64,000 nt of DNA, taken from the NCBI GenBank assembly GCA_016185015.1, contig JACPOI010000005.1, positions 1-64,000 on the forward strand, given 5' to 3'. The stretch is from Burkholderiales bacterium (GTDB lineage Bacteria; Pseudomonadota; Gammaproteobacteria; Burkholderiales; Burkholderiaceae_C). Positions 1-7,429 of this stretch are shown here, one piece after another. Numbering within the stretch: the stretch's first letter is position 1; every line of letters begins with the position of its first letter. The notes beneath the pieces are model-generated. The model saw only the letters and a program-made list of their open reading frames with translations. It was not told the DNA's origin and did not search any database. Position numbers and translations under genes: made by a program.

Positions 1-171
1 CTTGACAGTGAACGGGATGAGGACCACCACCTCGTCCCGATTGAGCTTGGAGGTAGCGACGCGCTATCCAACCGGGTTCTGCTGCACAGGGTCTGCCACA
101 AGCGTGTCCACGCCCTTGGCTTGAAGGTTGTCAAGCCGGTCACCAGCCCGGGGGCCTTTAATCTGGTGTGA
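1..171 (+). CDS. Group II intron reverse transcriptase/maturase, C-terminal HNH part (5' end outside window)
   Basis: The first frame is open from base 1 to a TGA at 169-171 and encodes 56 residues. They contain NRVLLHRVCHKRVHALG, which matches the end of the HNH endonuclease domain found at the C-terminus of many group II intron-encoded proteins (an N, then HxxCHxxxH). This domain nicks the second strand during intron homing. The ORF stops about 50 bases before the intron's catalytic domain V, the usual arrangement. The reverse transcriptase and maturase domains lie to the left of the window. The ORF is too short for the ORF track. An HNH domain argues against a group IIC intron, since that class lacks the endonuclease. 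Confidence 0.75.
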   Translation, partial: LDSERDEDHHLVPIELGGSDALSNRVLLHRVCHKRVHALGLKVVKPVTSPGAFNLV

Positions 172-219
172 TGGACGAGGGTTGCTCCCTTAGACTCCAT
201 CTCAACAGTGGTCGTGCGT

Positions 220-289
220 GAGCCGTATGCTGGGAAACTAGCACGTACGGTTCTTTGGGGGGGATATCATCGCAAGATGGTGTCCCTAC
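220..289 (+). ncRNA. Group II intron ribozyme domains V and VI (3' end of intron)
   Basis: Bases 220-253 form a 34-nt domain V: GAGCCGU pairs with ACGGUUC, and an upper stem UGCUGG/CUAGCA is closed by a GAAA tetraloop, with the typical two-base bulge between. Immediately downstream, GGGAUAUCAUC and GAUGGUGUCCC form a long stem with a GCAA loop, as expected for domain VI. The A at 288 in CCCUACC is a good branch-point candidate, which would put the 3' splice site near 295-296 (ending AC, an allowed AY end). The intron is transcribed rightward, opposite to the recombinase gene it interrupts, so it cannot be spliced out of that gene's message. Confidence 0.85.
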
Positions 290-296
290 CCTCCAC

Positions 297-1858
297 TTGC
301 GCAGCATATGGCTCTTGAAGATTGTTCCCCTCGACTCGCGCCATTCGACCAAATTGTTGTCTTTTAAGCGGTGCTTGGACTGATCCGGCAGAGCGGATAA
401 ATCGACCCAGCGAGCGATGAAGCGCTTCATGCCATCCCGCATGCTTGCGGAGTCCATTGCACCAAGCACGGTGGTTTTGAGGGGCAGAGTTGCGCCTACA
501 CCTCCATGAAATAGCAATCTAGTCGTCCGTGCACAGTCCCGCCATGGCACGTGTAGCCGGTTCAAAAGGCGCAGGGCACGGACCGGCAATGGTTCTTCTT
601 GCGATCCTTGGGGCCGCATGCCAAGCACCCAATCCATCTCCCGAGGCAAACCTTTCTCGGTTTTGCTCATGACCGTGCGGATGATGAATACTTCATAAAG
701 GCCAGTGGCCGTGGACTCGACGCGAACTCCTTTCGGTAATCCAGTCGACACATCGAGTCCCGCCTCAATGCCCAGCAACTCGCTGATTCGCATGCCGGAC
801 ATCCCCTGGATGCTCAGTGCGCAGGCCTCGCGTACCGCTTCGAACAGGACTCGAGCTTCCACTAGGGGCGTATCCCCGTCGCGCTCAAAGGCTGAGTCCA
901 GCGGGGCATGCCACGGATTTGTCTCGTTGGGGAGCAAACTGAACTTGAATTCTGCAAGGAAGCGTTTGGCGCGCTTAATCCGGGCAACTTTCCCATCACC
1001 GGCCATCTGCGCGCGGATGCCTGTCTTTGAGTTGAGCGTCGCAACTTCGATTTCCGCCCCCGCCAGCGGGTCCTGCACATACTCCAGCAGCCGAATCACG
1101 TCCTCAGCCGGCTGGCCGAGCCACCACGCGACCTCGTTGAAGAGCGGGATCGCGACTTCATCGGGCAGAGGGGGAATCCAACCGACCAATTTAGTCGCAA
1201 TTGCTTGACCGTAATAATAAATCCCGTGATGGCGGAATGGATCTTCGGTGAGGCTGGACACGCCCCACTTGTTCAGCAAGCGACGCTCGGACCAGAAATA
1301 GGGGATTATGTGAAGGGCCAGCCTAACCTGCGCTTCAGTGGTGTCCCTATCATCCCCATTCGCTTCTGCAATGTAGCGCGGCAGGTCCTCGATGTACTCG
1401 CTCGGATTCAATTCGCCGGGGGTATGGATGCATCGATCCACCATCCAACTGATGAGCCATTTGAATCCCATTTGGAACGCTGGCATCGACCCTGCTGCGG
1501 GTGATTCCCCCTTGGATGGGGCATGCAGGAGCAGCGCCATCAACTTTTTTGCCCAGCCCTGCCTCTTTGCATGCTCAGGATCGTTGAGGCAACTGCCGTT
1601 GAAGAGTTCCATGGACCAGTTCAATCGACAATGCGTCTGTCTCCCACCTATCGTGATCACAGGTAGATTCCATACCGGATCCCCAGCTTTGCTCAATGGC
1701 GTGACAGCATACTCGGCAAACTCATCTGGGGTCAGTTCCCATATCGGGCGATGCCCGCCGCCGGGTGAGTCTTCCAGCAGCGGAAGATCTATGTCCGCGG
1801 TGGGTGTGTTTGGTGTGAATGTGGGGTTCATGTGTGGCCTCGGAGCTTTAGCCAACAT
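297..1858 (-). pseudogene. Third tyrosine recombinase of the trio, truncated by antisense group II intron
   Basis: The likely start is the ATG at 1858, which overlaps the stop of the preceding recombinase gene by 11 bases; the track's longer start at 1939 lies inside that gene. The protein carries a clear recombinase box I (GMSGMRISELLG, arginine near residue 355) and the HxxR box as SHMLRK at about residues 516-521. Directly after this lysine the sequence becomes antisense group II intron, and the frame runs 45 meaningless residues to a stop at 158. The second histidine/lysine box and the catalytic tyrosine are missing. The remaining C-terminal codons should lie to the left of the intron, outside the window. 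As it stands the enzyme should be inactive. Confidence 0.8.
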
Positions 1859-3836
1859 CGGGCAGTTCGATGCATAGCGAGCGAGATCGATCAAGAACAG
1901 CGGGCTGGACATCCTTGAGCAGGGCATCAAGCGCAACAACCACGGGCACCCAGCGTTGCTGCCATACGGGGGATGTCACACGCGTAATACTGCGGTAAAC
2001 GGCCCGCCGCAGTGCCTCGTACAGCATGACGTTGCGAGGATTTTCCGGACGAGCAGCTGCCAACGGACAGTCAGGACACTCGCCATAGGCGGTGCACAGT
2101 CGGTTTTTCCGCTGGTTCGGACGCGGCGAGTCGTACGGGTCCAGACACAGCCAGCCGGGTGTCGCGCAGCCCTTGTTGGTCGATTCCCGGTGCTGGCGGG
2201 GATCGAGCTTCCCGCCTGAGTCAAGCCAGCGTTCCCGCACCATAAGGGTCTCGCCGGTCGCTTCCTGCAGCAATCGCTTCACAAGATCGCTGGTGTAGTG
2301 GGTCCATGTGGTCAGCCGACTTCCGTGATTACCCACCTTCTGGGCCGCCTCAAGATCACCCCGGTTGAAGAGCTGCACGAAGTCGAGGAGCGTTGCGCGG
2401 AGGGTCTTGAGGTTAAAGTCGGGCAGCTTGTGATCAGCGATGAAACTGTCCAGCGCATTCTTCCAAACATCGTCACCAGACCCAGCTTGTGTTGAATTCC
2501 CAAAGCCCTTGGGTTGCTTTGGGCCGTTCTTTTGAACAAAGAGAAACACGCGATCGCGATACTCGGGTGCAACAACGTGCGGACGGATGCGCGATGTCAG
2601 CGCGGCCAGCAGATCCAGAACCAGATTCAGGCTCACTTGCGCGGGACGACTCGCCTTCGGGTCTAGTAGGCGCACCAGTTGGCGCTTCGCGCGAGGCTTG
2701 TCTCCGGTGATTCGTACCAGAGGGACTTTGGCGGGGTCATCAGGCTCGACATCTTCAGCCTTATCCTCCCTCTCCTCGTGGTCACCCTCCCGAAAATCGA
2801 ACTGCACCGCGTCGTTGCCCAGGCGATCCACATTTCGATCGATCTCTTGCCACTTCAGCCGCATCACGGTTTCCGAATTGAAGACGGTCGCGAACGCAAT
2901 GCACAGGGCTAGCGGCACCAGATCGCGGCTACTGGCATAGAAGTAACTCGTCGCAATCGACTGCCCGAGCGCGAACTCAATCGTCGCCCCGAGCCTCGGG
3001 TCGCGAGTTTTAATATCGACGAGGTCGGGAATCACGCCCGGGTAGCGCTTGTCCAGCATCGCCACAGCAAGGGCCAAATTCGGCTCTAAAAGGGACTTTG
3101 GATTCTTGCCCTTTTTCTTGCCCGGATTGCTTTCCAATTCGGCCCCTTGCTCCAGAAGTTCATGCCCCAGTTTGAAGAGGCGCTGCCCCTTATCCCATCG
3201 GTCGCGCAAGGCCAGAACTTCCTCTTCTGCGCCGGCCATGATCTGCAGCAATTGATCGAACTGCAGCACCTCTGTGGGTTTAGTCTTGCGCATCGCGCCG
3301 CGCGGTCCTGCTGGAACAAGGTCGCGCAACGCCTCTGAACCCGGAGCGTTTTCTAGTACGTTGCGCAAGGCACCAATAGCTTTCCTGATAGTGTTCGGGT
3401 GAAGTGGCTGACCGTCAATTTTGCGTTTCTGATACAGCCACGCGACGAACCCTGCCATGACTTGCTCGTCTAGCCTCTCGGGCGGGATGTCGCGCAGACG
3501 GCTCCCAGACAGGTACTCAAACCAGTATCCCCGCAGTTCACCGCAACGAGTTATCCGCGACTTCGGGTCAAGTGATTTGCCCCACTGCAGCAGCCCCTCA
3601 GCAAAGAGTTCTGCCAACAAGGGGAAGTCGAGCAGGAAGCTCAAATCCAGGAGGTGCGGCTCGCCGCCCCCTTTCACGGGAAAGACGGCCGTAAGTGTGG
3701 GCTTGCCGTCGGTAGTGCCTCGCTCTAGGCGTGTCGTCGGCAGGACGTGGACGTTTCCCTGCTCTTGATTGAGGCGACGTGCTCGGGCAACCACCTTCTG
3801 TGCAACGCTGACGCGGACCTTTTTCATTTCTCTCAT
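1848..3836 (-). CDS. Large tyrosine recombinase, second of the trio
   Basis: This 662-residue protein belongs to the large phage-type integrase class found beside a smaller recombinase, as in Tn554 TnpB. Residues near 325 contain SETVMRLKWQEID, a box I with its arginine; TLRATLLDF near 480 is a box with LR but without the usual preceding histidine; WTHYTSD near 511-517 supplies the probable nucleophile Tyr514. After the catalytic domain comes a C-terminal extension of about 145 residues with a Cys cluster (CLDPYD...LCTAYGECPDCP), possibly a zinc-binding DNA-contact module. The ATG at 3836 follows the stop of the upstream recombinase by one base and its 3' end overlaps the next start, so the three are probably translated together. 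It should act in excision and integration of the element. Confidence 0.75.
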   Translation of the reverse strand: MREMKKVRVSVAQKVVARARRLNQEQGNVHVLPTTRLERGTTDGKPTLTAVFPVKGGGEPHLLDLSFLLDFPLLAELFAEGLLQWGKSLDPKSRITRCGELRGYWFEYLSGSRLRDIPPERLDEQVMAGFVAWLYQKRKIDGQPLHPNTIRKAIGALRNVLENAPGSEALRDLVPAGPRGAMRKTKPTEVLQFDQLLQIMAGAEEEVLALRDRWDKGQRLFKLGHELLEQGAELESNPGKKKGKNPKSLLEPNLALAVAMLDKRYPGVIPDLVDIKTRDPRLGATIEFALGQSIATSYFYASSRDLVPLALCIAFATVFNSETVMRLKWQEIDRNVDRLGNDAVQFDFREGDHEEREDKAEDVEPDDPAKVPLVRITGDKPRAKRQLVRLLDPKASRPAQVSLNLVLDLLAALTSRIRPHVVAPEYRDRVFLFVQKNGPKQPKGFGNSTQAGSGDDVWKNALDSFIADHKLPDFNLKTLRATLLDFVQLFNRGDLEAAQKVGNHGSRLTTWTHYTSDLVKRLLQEATGETLMVRERWLDSGGKLDPRQHRESTNKGCATPGWLCLDPYDSPRPNQRKNRLCTAYGECPDCPLAAARPENPRNVMLYEALRRAVYRSITRVTSPVWQQRWVPVVVALDALLKDVQPAVLDRSRSLCIELPDVG

Positions 3837-3837
3837 C

Positions 3838-4842
3838 CTAAAGGCCGATCAAACGTCGGATGTCGGTCAGGCCCTGCTTCTCTCCAAATATTTCGACGTG
3901 AGCGAGATAGGTATCCATGGTGACCTTGACGCTCTTGTGGCCGAGCTTGACCTGCACTATCTTCCAGGGCTCTGGGTTGCCGTTGGCCTTTTCCGCGTGG
4001 TAGGTGAGCACGGCACAGTTGTGGCGCAAGTCGTGAAACGAGTGCGCCGCCACAGTCTTGATGTGCGTCTTACCTGTCTCGAGGTCCGCAACCTCAAACT
4101 CTTCGACGATGCCGCTCTGCCGACAGGCAAGCTCAAACATCTTCTGCACAGCAGACCGGCTTATGGGCTTCCCGGCCGCCTTGCTTCCAGGATGGCCCAG
4201 GAAGAGCGCTGTGGTGGGCTTGGCCCCTCGCTTCTTCTTGCCCCGGCGCTCACTCTCCACGCGCTCGCCAGCGATGTTCAGCAACTTGCGCACTTGAGCA
4301 AGTTGCAGTGGCCTCACCACGACGTTCCGGCCCACTTTCCGCAGCAGCGGATCCTTTTCTTTCGTAGTCCCGGTGGTCCGCGTGTGGGCCAGCGCATCCT
4401 CATCAAGGGGTCGATTGCCTACCCGCCATTCTTCACGCGATCTGCCGATGTCACGGTGGTACCAGCCCTCATTGCGGCAAAAGTCATAGAAGCGCCTCGC
4501 GATCGTGAGTTTGCGGTTGATTGTTTTCGCATCACTTGCGGAGGCTGCATAGTCGTCTGCGAACTGTTGGCGATCCGCCTCTGTGGCATCGCGCCAGTCG
4601 ATGCCCGTGAGCTGACACCACTGAAACCAGGTCAGTAAGTCGTAGCCAGCGGCTTCCCAAGTGTGCTTGCTCGGCGCCCTCCCGACTGCGACGAGCTTTT
4701 CATGCAGGAAGATGGTTGGCTCTTCGAAGACAGCGAGTTGATCACTCCAATATTGAAAGAGCAATGGCTGACCCAGCTCGACCTCCCCAACCGACTCGCA
4801 CGCCTTCACAAGCCTCAGTTCGCATGACAAAAAATTGTTCAT
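3838..4842 (-). CDS. Tyrosine recombinase, first of the trio
   Basis: This 334-residue protein has an N-terminal SAM-like DNA-binding region (about residues 50-135, with WFQWCQLTGIDW and RRFYDFCRNEG) and a C-terminal catalytic domain with HDLRHNCAVL (His270, Arg273), LGHKSVKVT (His302) and DTYLAH (Tyr312). These are four of the expected catalytic positions. The box I arginine motif (usually TGLRxxEL) is not visible: where it should be, residues about 185-210 read GERVESERRGKKKRGAKP, a basic linker. Similar proteins in multi-recombinase elements often carry this form, so I do not call it broken. It is the first gene of the cluster, one base before the next start. It likely binds the element ends and cooperates with the two larger partners. 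Confidence 0.8.
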   Translation of the reverse strand: MNNFLSCELRLVKACESVGEVELGQPLLFQYWSDQLAVFEEPTIFLHEKLVAVGRAPSKHTWEAAGYDLLTWFQWCQLTGIDWRDATEADRQQFADDYAASASDAKTINRKLTIARRFYDFCRNEGWYHRDIGRSREEWRVGNRPLDEDALAHTRTTGTTKEKDPLLRKVGRNVVVRPLQLAQVRKLLNIAGERVESERRGKKKRGAKPTTALFLGHPGSKAAGKPISRSAVQKMFELACRQSGIVEEFEVADLETGKTHIKTVAAHSFHDLRHNCAVLTYHAEKANGNPEPWKIVQVKLGHKSVKVTMDTYLAHVEIFGEKQGLTDIRRLIGL

Positions 4843-4970
4843 GATCCAAAAAACTTAGCCGTGGCATTGAGAACAGAATTTCCTACAGAGATTCGATTTT
4901 TGCTTTATTTGCTGTAATTAAAGTCAATCGATAACATTTTTAAGACTCTTAGCATATCTATTTGAACAAG
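4843..4970 (-). promoter_or_regulatory. AT-rich leader of the recombinase cluster; probable promoter region
   Basis: This 128-bp gap is far richer in A and T than its surroundings. On the minus strand it contains TTGACT (complement of 4922-4927) followed by A/T-rich sequence, a possible -35 element, but no convincing -10 at the right distance. It is the only place from which the three overlapping recombinase genes could be transcribed, so a promoter and recombinase binding sites are expected here. That is inference from position. Confidence 0.35.
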
Positions 4971-4989
4971 CTAATGGAAGGCGGGTATA

Positions 4990-5005
4990 CCCCTCCTTAC
5001 AGGGG
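4990..5005. repeat. Short inverted repeat near the element end
   Basis: CCCCT (4990-4994) and AGGGG (5001-5005) are inverted around a 6-base loop, about 30 bases inside the junction with the radical SAM gene. It may be a recombinase contact site or a small hairpin. No T-run follows on either strand, so I do not call it a terminator. Confidence 0.3.
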
Positions 5006-5036
5006 GTTGGCTGTTGTGCAAGGAATTCCACATAAC

Positions 5037-5291
5037 ATGCTCGCAACCGCGGTAGGGGTTGATGGACTGGTCGAAGGCGATGTCGGGTGAGTCGTTGCTG
5101 ACCAGCGCGCTGCGCGCGTCCTCCCAGCGGACTTCCGTCTGCAGTTTCGGCGCCTCCACCGACAAAGCCTCGTCCCAGGTTGCCCAGCCATCGTCAAACG
5201 CCGCGCGCGCATCCTGCTCGAAGCGGTGAGCGTTGCGCGTGGCCGCCCCCCGCCCTTTGAGGGTCTGCAGCGGGATCTTGAAGTCAGCCAT
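5037..5291 (-). pseudogene. 5' fragment of a PA0069-family radical SAM protein, cut by the element
   Basis: Reading left from the ATG at 5291, the first 84 codons encode KGRGAATRNAHRFE, then SNDSPDIAFDQSINPYRGCEH. This is the N-terminal signature of PA0069-family radical SAM proteins, relatives of spore photoproduct lyase; intact members continue GCEHGCIYC, the CxxxCxxC iron-sulfur motif. Here the frame continues as VMWNSLHNSQPP and stops at 4971, so homology ends inside the cluster motif where the mobile element begins. Only one of three cluster cysteines remains, so the fragment cannot be a working enzyme. The rest of the gene is expected beyond the left end of the element. In Pseudomonas this gene belongs to the LexA regulon, which fits the SOS box upstream. 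Confidence 0.85.
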
Positions 5292-5401
5292 GGTCAGGCC
5301 TGCCCTGCGGCCTGAGCACGCGCGGGTAAGTCCCGAGCGGGCCTGCCCACCGGCTCGTTAGAGTGACGGACCGTCGCGTCAGAACTTGCCCTGAAACATA
5401 A

Positions 5402-5417
5402 CTGTACATAAATACAG
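5402..5417. promoter_or_regulatory. LexA-binding site (SOS box)
   Basis: CTGTACATAAATACAG matches the CTGT-N8-ACAG LexA consensus, with an AT-rich centre and TA following. It sits 20 bases before the dgkA start and 111 bases before the start of the divergent, now truncated, radical SAM gene. Either or both could be controlled. Known LexA control of PA0069-type genes favours the radical SAM gene as the original target. Confidence 0.75.
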
Positions 5418-5436
5418 TATAGAACGACCCCGCCCC

Positions 5437-5814
5437 ATGCACCAGCCCTTCAGCTTCACCGCGCGCCTGCACAGCTTTCGTTACGCACTGGCCGGCCTGC
5501 GCACCCTGCTGCTGACCCAGCACAACGCATGGCTGCACGCCGCGGCCACGGTCGTGGTGGTGGTCGCGGGTCTGGTCCTGGGCCTGTCGCGGACTGAATG
5601 GTGCTGGCTGGTGCTGGCCATGACGCTGGTCTGGATGGCCGAGGCCCTCAACACCGCGCTGGAGTTCCTGGCCGATGCCGTCACACAGGAATTCCACCCC
5701 CTGATCCTGCAGGCCAAGGACGTGGCCGCAGCCGCCGTGCTGATCGCCGCCATCGGGGCCCTGGTGATCGGGCTGCTGGTCTTCGGGCCCCATGTCTGGC
5801 CGCGGTTCGCCTGA
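5437..5814 (+). CDS. dgkA: Diacylglycerol kinase (DgkA family)
   Basis: This 125-residue integral membrane protein has the three predicted membrane segments of the family (about residues 33-52, 55-75 and 95-118) and the signature motif EALNTALEFLADAVT with the downstream AKDVAAAAV. The family phosphorylates diacylglycerol with ATP at the inner membrane, recycling lipid released when membrane-derived glucans are made; some members act on undecaprenol. Length matches E. coli DgkA (122). The ATG at 5437 is the only start before the motif that keeps the N-terminal amphipathic helix. A LexA box lies directly upstream, so expression may rise during DNA damage; this is inference from position. Confidence 0.92.
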   Translation: MHQPFSFTARLHSFRYALAGLRTLLLTQHNAWLHAAATVVVVVAGLVLGLSRTEWCWLVLAMTLVWMAEALNTALEFLADAVTQEFHPLILQAKDVAAAAVLIAAIGALVIGLLVFGPHVWPRFA

Positions 5815-5946
5815 ACCGGTATCGCGCCCGCGCCACAAAGCCACGCCGCCTGTCGCGTCCATGCGGCAATCCGTCGCGCCAGGGTCCGGCGCAGGGCCAC
5901 CCAGCCGCATGGCTCGGTATAGTGAATCGCGACCACGGAGTACCCC

Positions 5947-6384
5947 ATGTCCCAGACCTTTGCCACCGTTTCCCCCTCACCGCCGCTGCGCCTGCTGGCC
6001 GGCTGGCTCTGCGCCGTGGTCCTGCTGGCCCTGGCCGGCTGCAGCAGCACGCCCAAGTCCGGCAGCGGTGGCGGTGCATCCGCAGCCAGCGGGCACAGCG
6101 AAACGGGCCAGGCTTCTTATTACGGCAATGAGTTCCACGGCCGCAAGACCGCCAATGGCGAGCTGTTCGACCAGGCCAAGCTGACGGCAGCACACCGCAC
6201 CCTGCCCTTTGGCACGCGGCTCAAGGTCACCAACACGCAGACCGGCAAAAGCGTGCAGGTGCGCGTGAACGACCGCGGGCCTTTCGTGAAGGGCCGCATC
6301 ATCGACCTCTCCAGTTCGGCCTTCAAGGCCATTGCCAGCATCAACGCCGGCGTGGCGCCGGTGCGCATCCAGGTCGTTGAATAG
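5947..6384 (+). CDS. rlpA: Septal ring lytic transglycosylase RlpA-like lipoprotein
   Basis: The 145-residue product starts with a lipoprotein signal peptide ending in LALAGCSS (lipobox cysteine near residue 32), a Ser/Gly-rich linker, then the double-psi beta-barrel RlpA domain (ETGQASYYGNEFHGRKTANGE to FVKGRIIDLSSSAF). The YYG...HGRKTANGE and NDRGPF motifs are diagnostic. RlpA proteins act on naked glycan strands at the septum and outer membrane. There is no C-terminal SPOR domain, so this is a short form. A GGAG ribosome site lies 6 bases before the ATG, and TATAGT at 5918 is a plausible -10, though no matching -35 is seen. Confidence 0.9.
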   Translation: MSQTFATVSPSPPLRLLAGWLCAVVLLALAGCSSTPKSGSGGGASAASGHSETGQASYYGNEFHGRKTANGELFDQAKLTAAHRTLPFGTRLKVTNTQTGKSVQVRVNDRGPFVKGRIIDLSSSAFKAIASINAGVAPVRIQVVE

Positions 6385-6415
6385 ATCGCGCCAGGAGGAT
6401 GCGCATAATTGGCGC

Positions 6416-7420
6416 ATGACTTTCCAGCACCTGCCCTACCCGGGCGCCATCACCGACGTGGCCGGCATCGAAGTCGGCCATGACTCCGATCCACGTCGTC
6501 CCACCGGCTGCAGCGTCGTGATCGCACGTGAGGGTGCCATCGGCGGCGTGGACGTGCGAGGCGCCGCGCCCGGCACGCGCGAAACCGATCTGCTGCATCC
6601 CGGCAACCTGGTGCCCCACGTCCACGCCGTGCTGCTGGCCGGCGGCAGCGCCTGGGGCCTGGACGCCGCTGGCGGCGTGATGCGCTGGCTGGAAGAAAAC
6701 GGGATCGGCCTGGACACCGGCCACGGCCTGGTGCCCATCGTGCCGGCGGCCGTGGTGTTCGACCTGGGCGTGGGCGATGGGCGCCTCCGCCCCGACGCCT
6801 CATCCGGTCACCGCGCCTGTCTGGCCGCCAGCCGCAGCGCACCGGCCCAGGGCAATGTGGGCGCAGGCAGCGGCGCGCTGGTGGGCAAGCTGCTGGGCAT
6901 GGCGCGCGCCATGAAAGGCGGCGTGGGCACGGCCTCGGTCAGCGCGAGCGGTTTCACCGTGGGCGCGCTGGTGGTCTGCAATGCCGTGGGCGATGTGCTG
7001 GACCCGGCCACCGGGCAGGTGATCGCCGGCGCCCGCACGGCCGACGGCCACGCCCTGCAGAACACGCGCGACGCCCTGCTGGACGGGCACATGCCGCAAC
7101 ACCTGCTGGCGGGCAAGAACACCACCATCGGCGTGATCGCCACCGACGCCGTGCTGAGCAAAACCCAGGCCCAGCGCCTGGCCCAGGTGGCGCACGACGG
7201 GTTGGCGCGCAGCATCAACCCCGTGCACACCATGCTCGACGGCGACACACTGTTTGCGCTGGGCACCGGGACCAGCGGCAAGGAAGCCGACATGCTGCTG
7301 CTGGCCACCCTGGCGGCCGAGGCGACGGCACGCGCCGTGGTCAATGCGGTGCATGCCGCACAGGGCCTGACGGTCGGCGAACAGCACTGGCCCAGTGCGG
7401 CCGAGCTCGCGGCCAGCTGA
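6416..7420 (+). CDS. P1-family N-terminal nucleophile peptidase (DmpA/NylC-like)
   Basis: The 334-residue protein shows the family landmarks: ITDVAGIEVGH at the start, RGAAPGTRETDLL, HAVLLAGGSAWGLDAAGGV, GNVGAGSGALVGK, and NTTIGVIATDAVL followed by HTMLDGDTLFALGTG. P1 peptidases are autoproteolytic aminopeptidases or amidases; by comparison with DmpA and NylC the chain should self-cleave before the first Thr of NTT, exposing it as nucleophile. No signal peptide is seen, so it is cytoplasmic. The ATG at 6416 is chosen because the upstream in-frame codons (from 6332) lie within rlpA and the domain begins at once. Natural substrate unknown. It is followed 9 bases later by the TAXI gene. Confidence 0.9.
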   Translation: MTFQHLPYPGAITDVAGIEVGHDSDPRRPTGCSVVIAREGAIGGVDVRGAAPGTRETDLLHPGNLVPHVHAVLLAGGSAWGLDAAGGVMRWLEENGIGLDTGHGLVPIVPAAVVFDLGVGDGRLRPDASSGHRACLAASRSAPAQGNVGAGSGALVGKLLGMARAMKGGVGTASVSASGFTVGALVVCNAVGDVLDPATGQVIAGARTADGHALQNTRDALLDGHMPQHLLAGKNTTIGVIATDAVLSKTQAQRLAQVAHDGLARSINPVHTMLDGDTLFALGTGTSGKEADMLLLATLAAEATARAVVNAVHAAQGLTVGEQHWPSAAELAAS

Positions 7421-7429
7421 AGCAAGCCC

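Larger units (their letters stand above)
1..5036. mobile_element. Right end of an integrated element with three tyrosine recombinases, inserted in a radical SAM gene
   Basis: This stretch holds three adjacent minus-strand tyrosine recombinase genes reading away from a chromosomal junction near 5036. On the other side of the junction is the 5' part of a radical SAM gene whose reading frame is lost just after the codons for GCEH. The 120 bases between the first recombinase and the junction are clearly AT-rich against the high-GC chromosome. Only the right end is in the window; the left end, the cargo and the rest of the radical SAM gene lie upstream of base 1. Sets of two or three tyrosine recombinases are known from Tn554-like elements and recombinase-in-trio elements; the sizes here (334, 662, over 520 residues) fit neither exactly. 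The right boundary is inferred from where the radical SAM reading frame is lost, not from a direct repeat. Confidence 0.8.

Noticed and set aside
1-300. Idea that the intron is group IIC, inserted behind a terminator
   Set aside because: The intron protein ends in an HNH domain, which group IIC proteins lack, and no terminator is visible at the insertion point.
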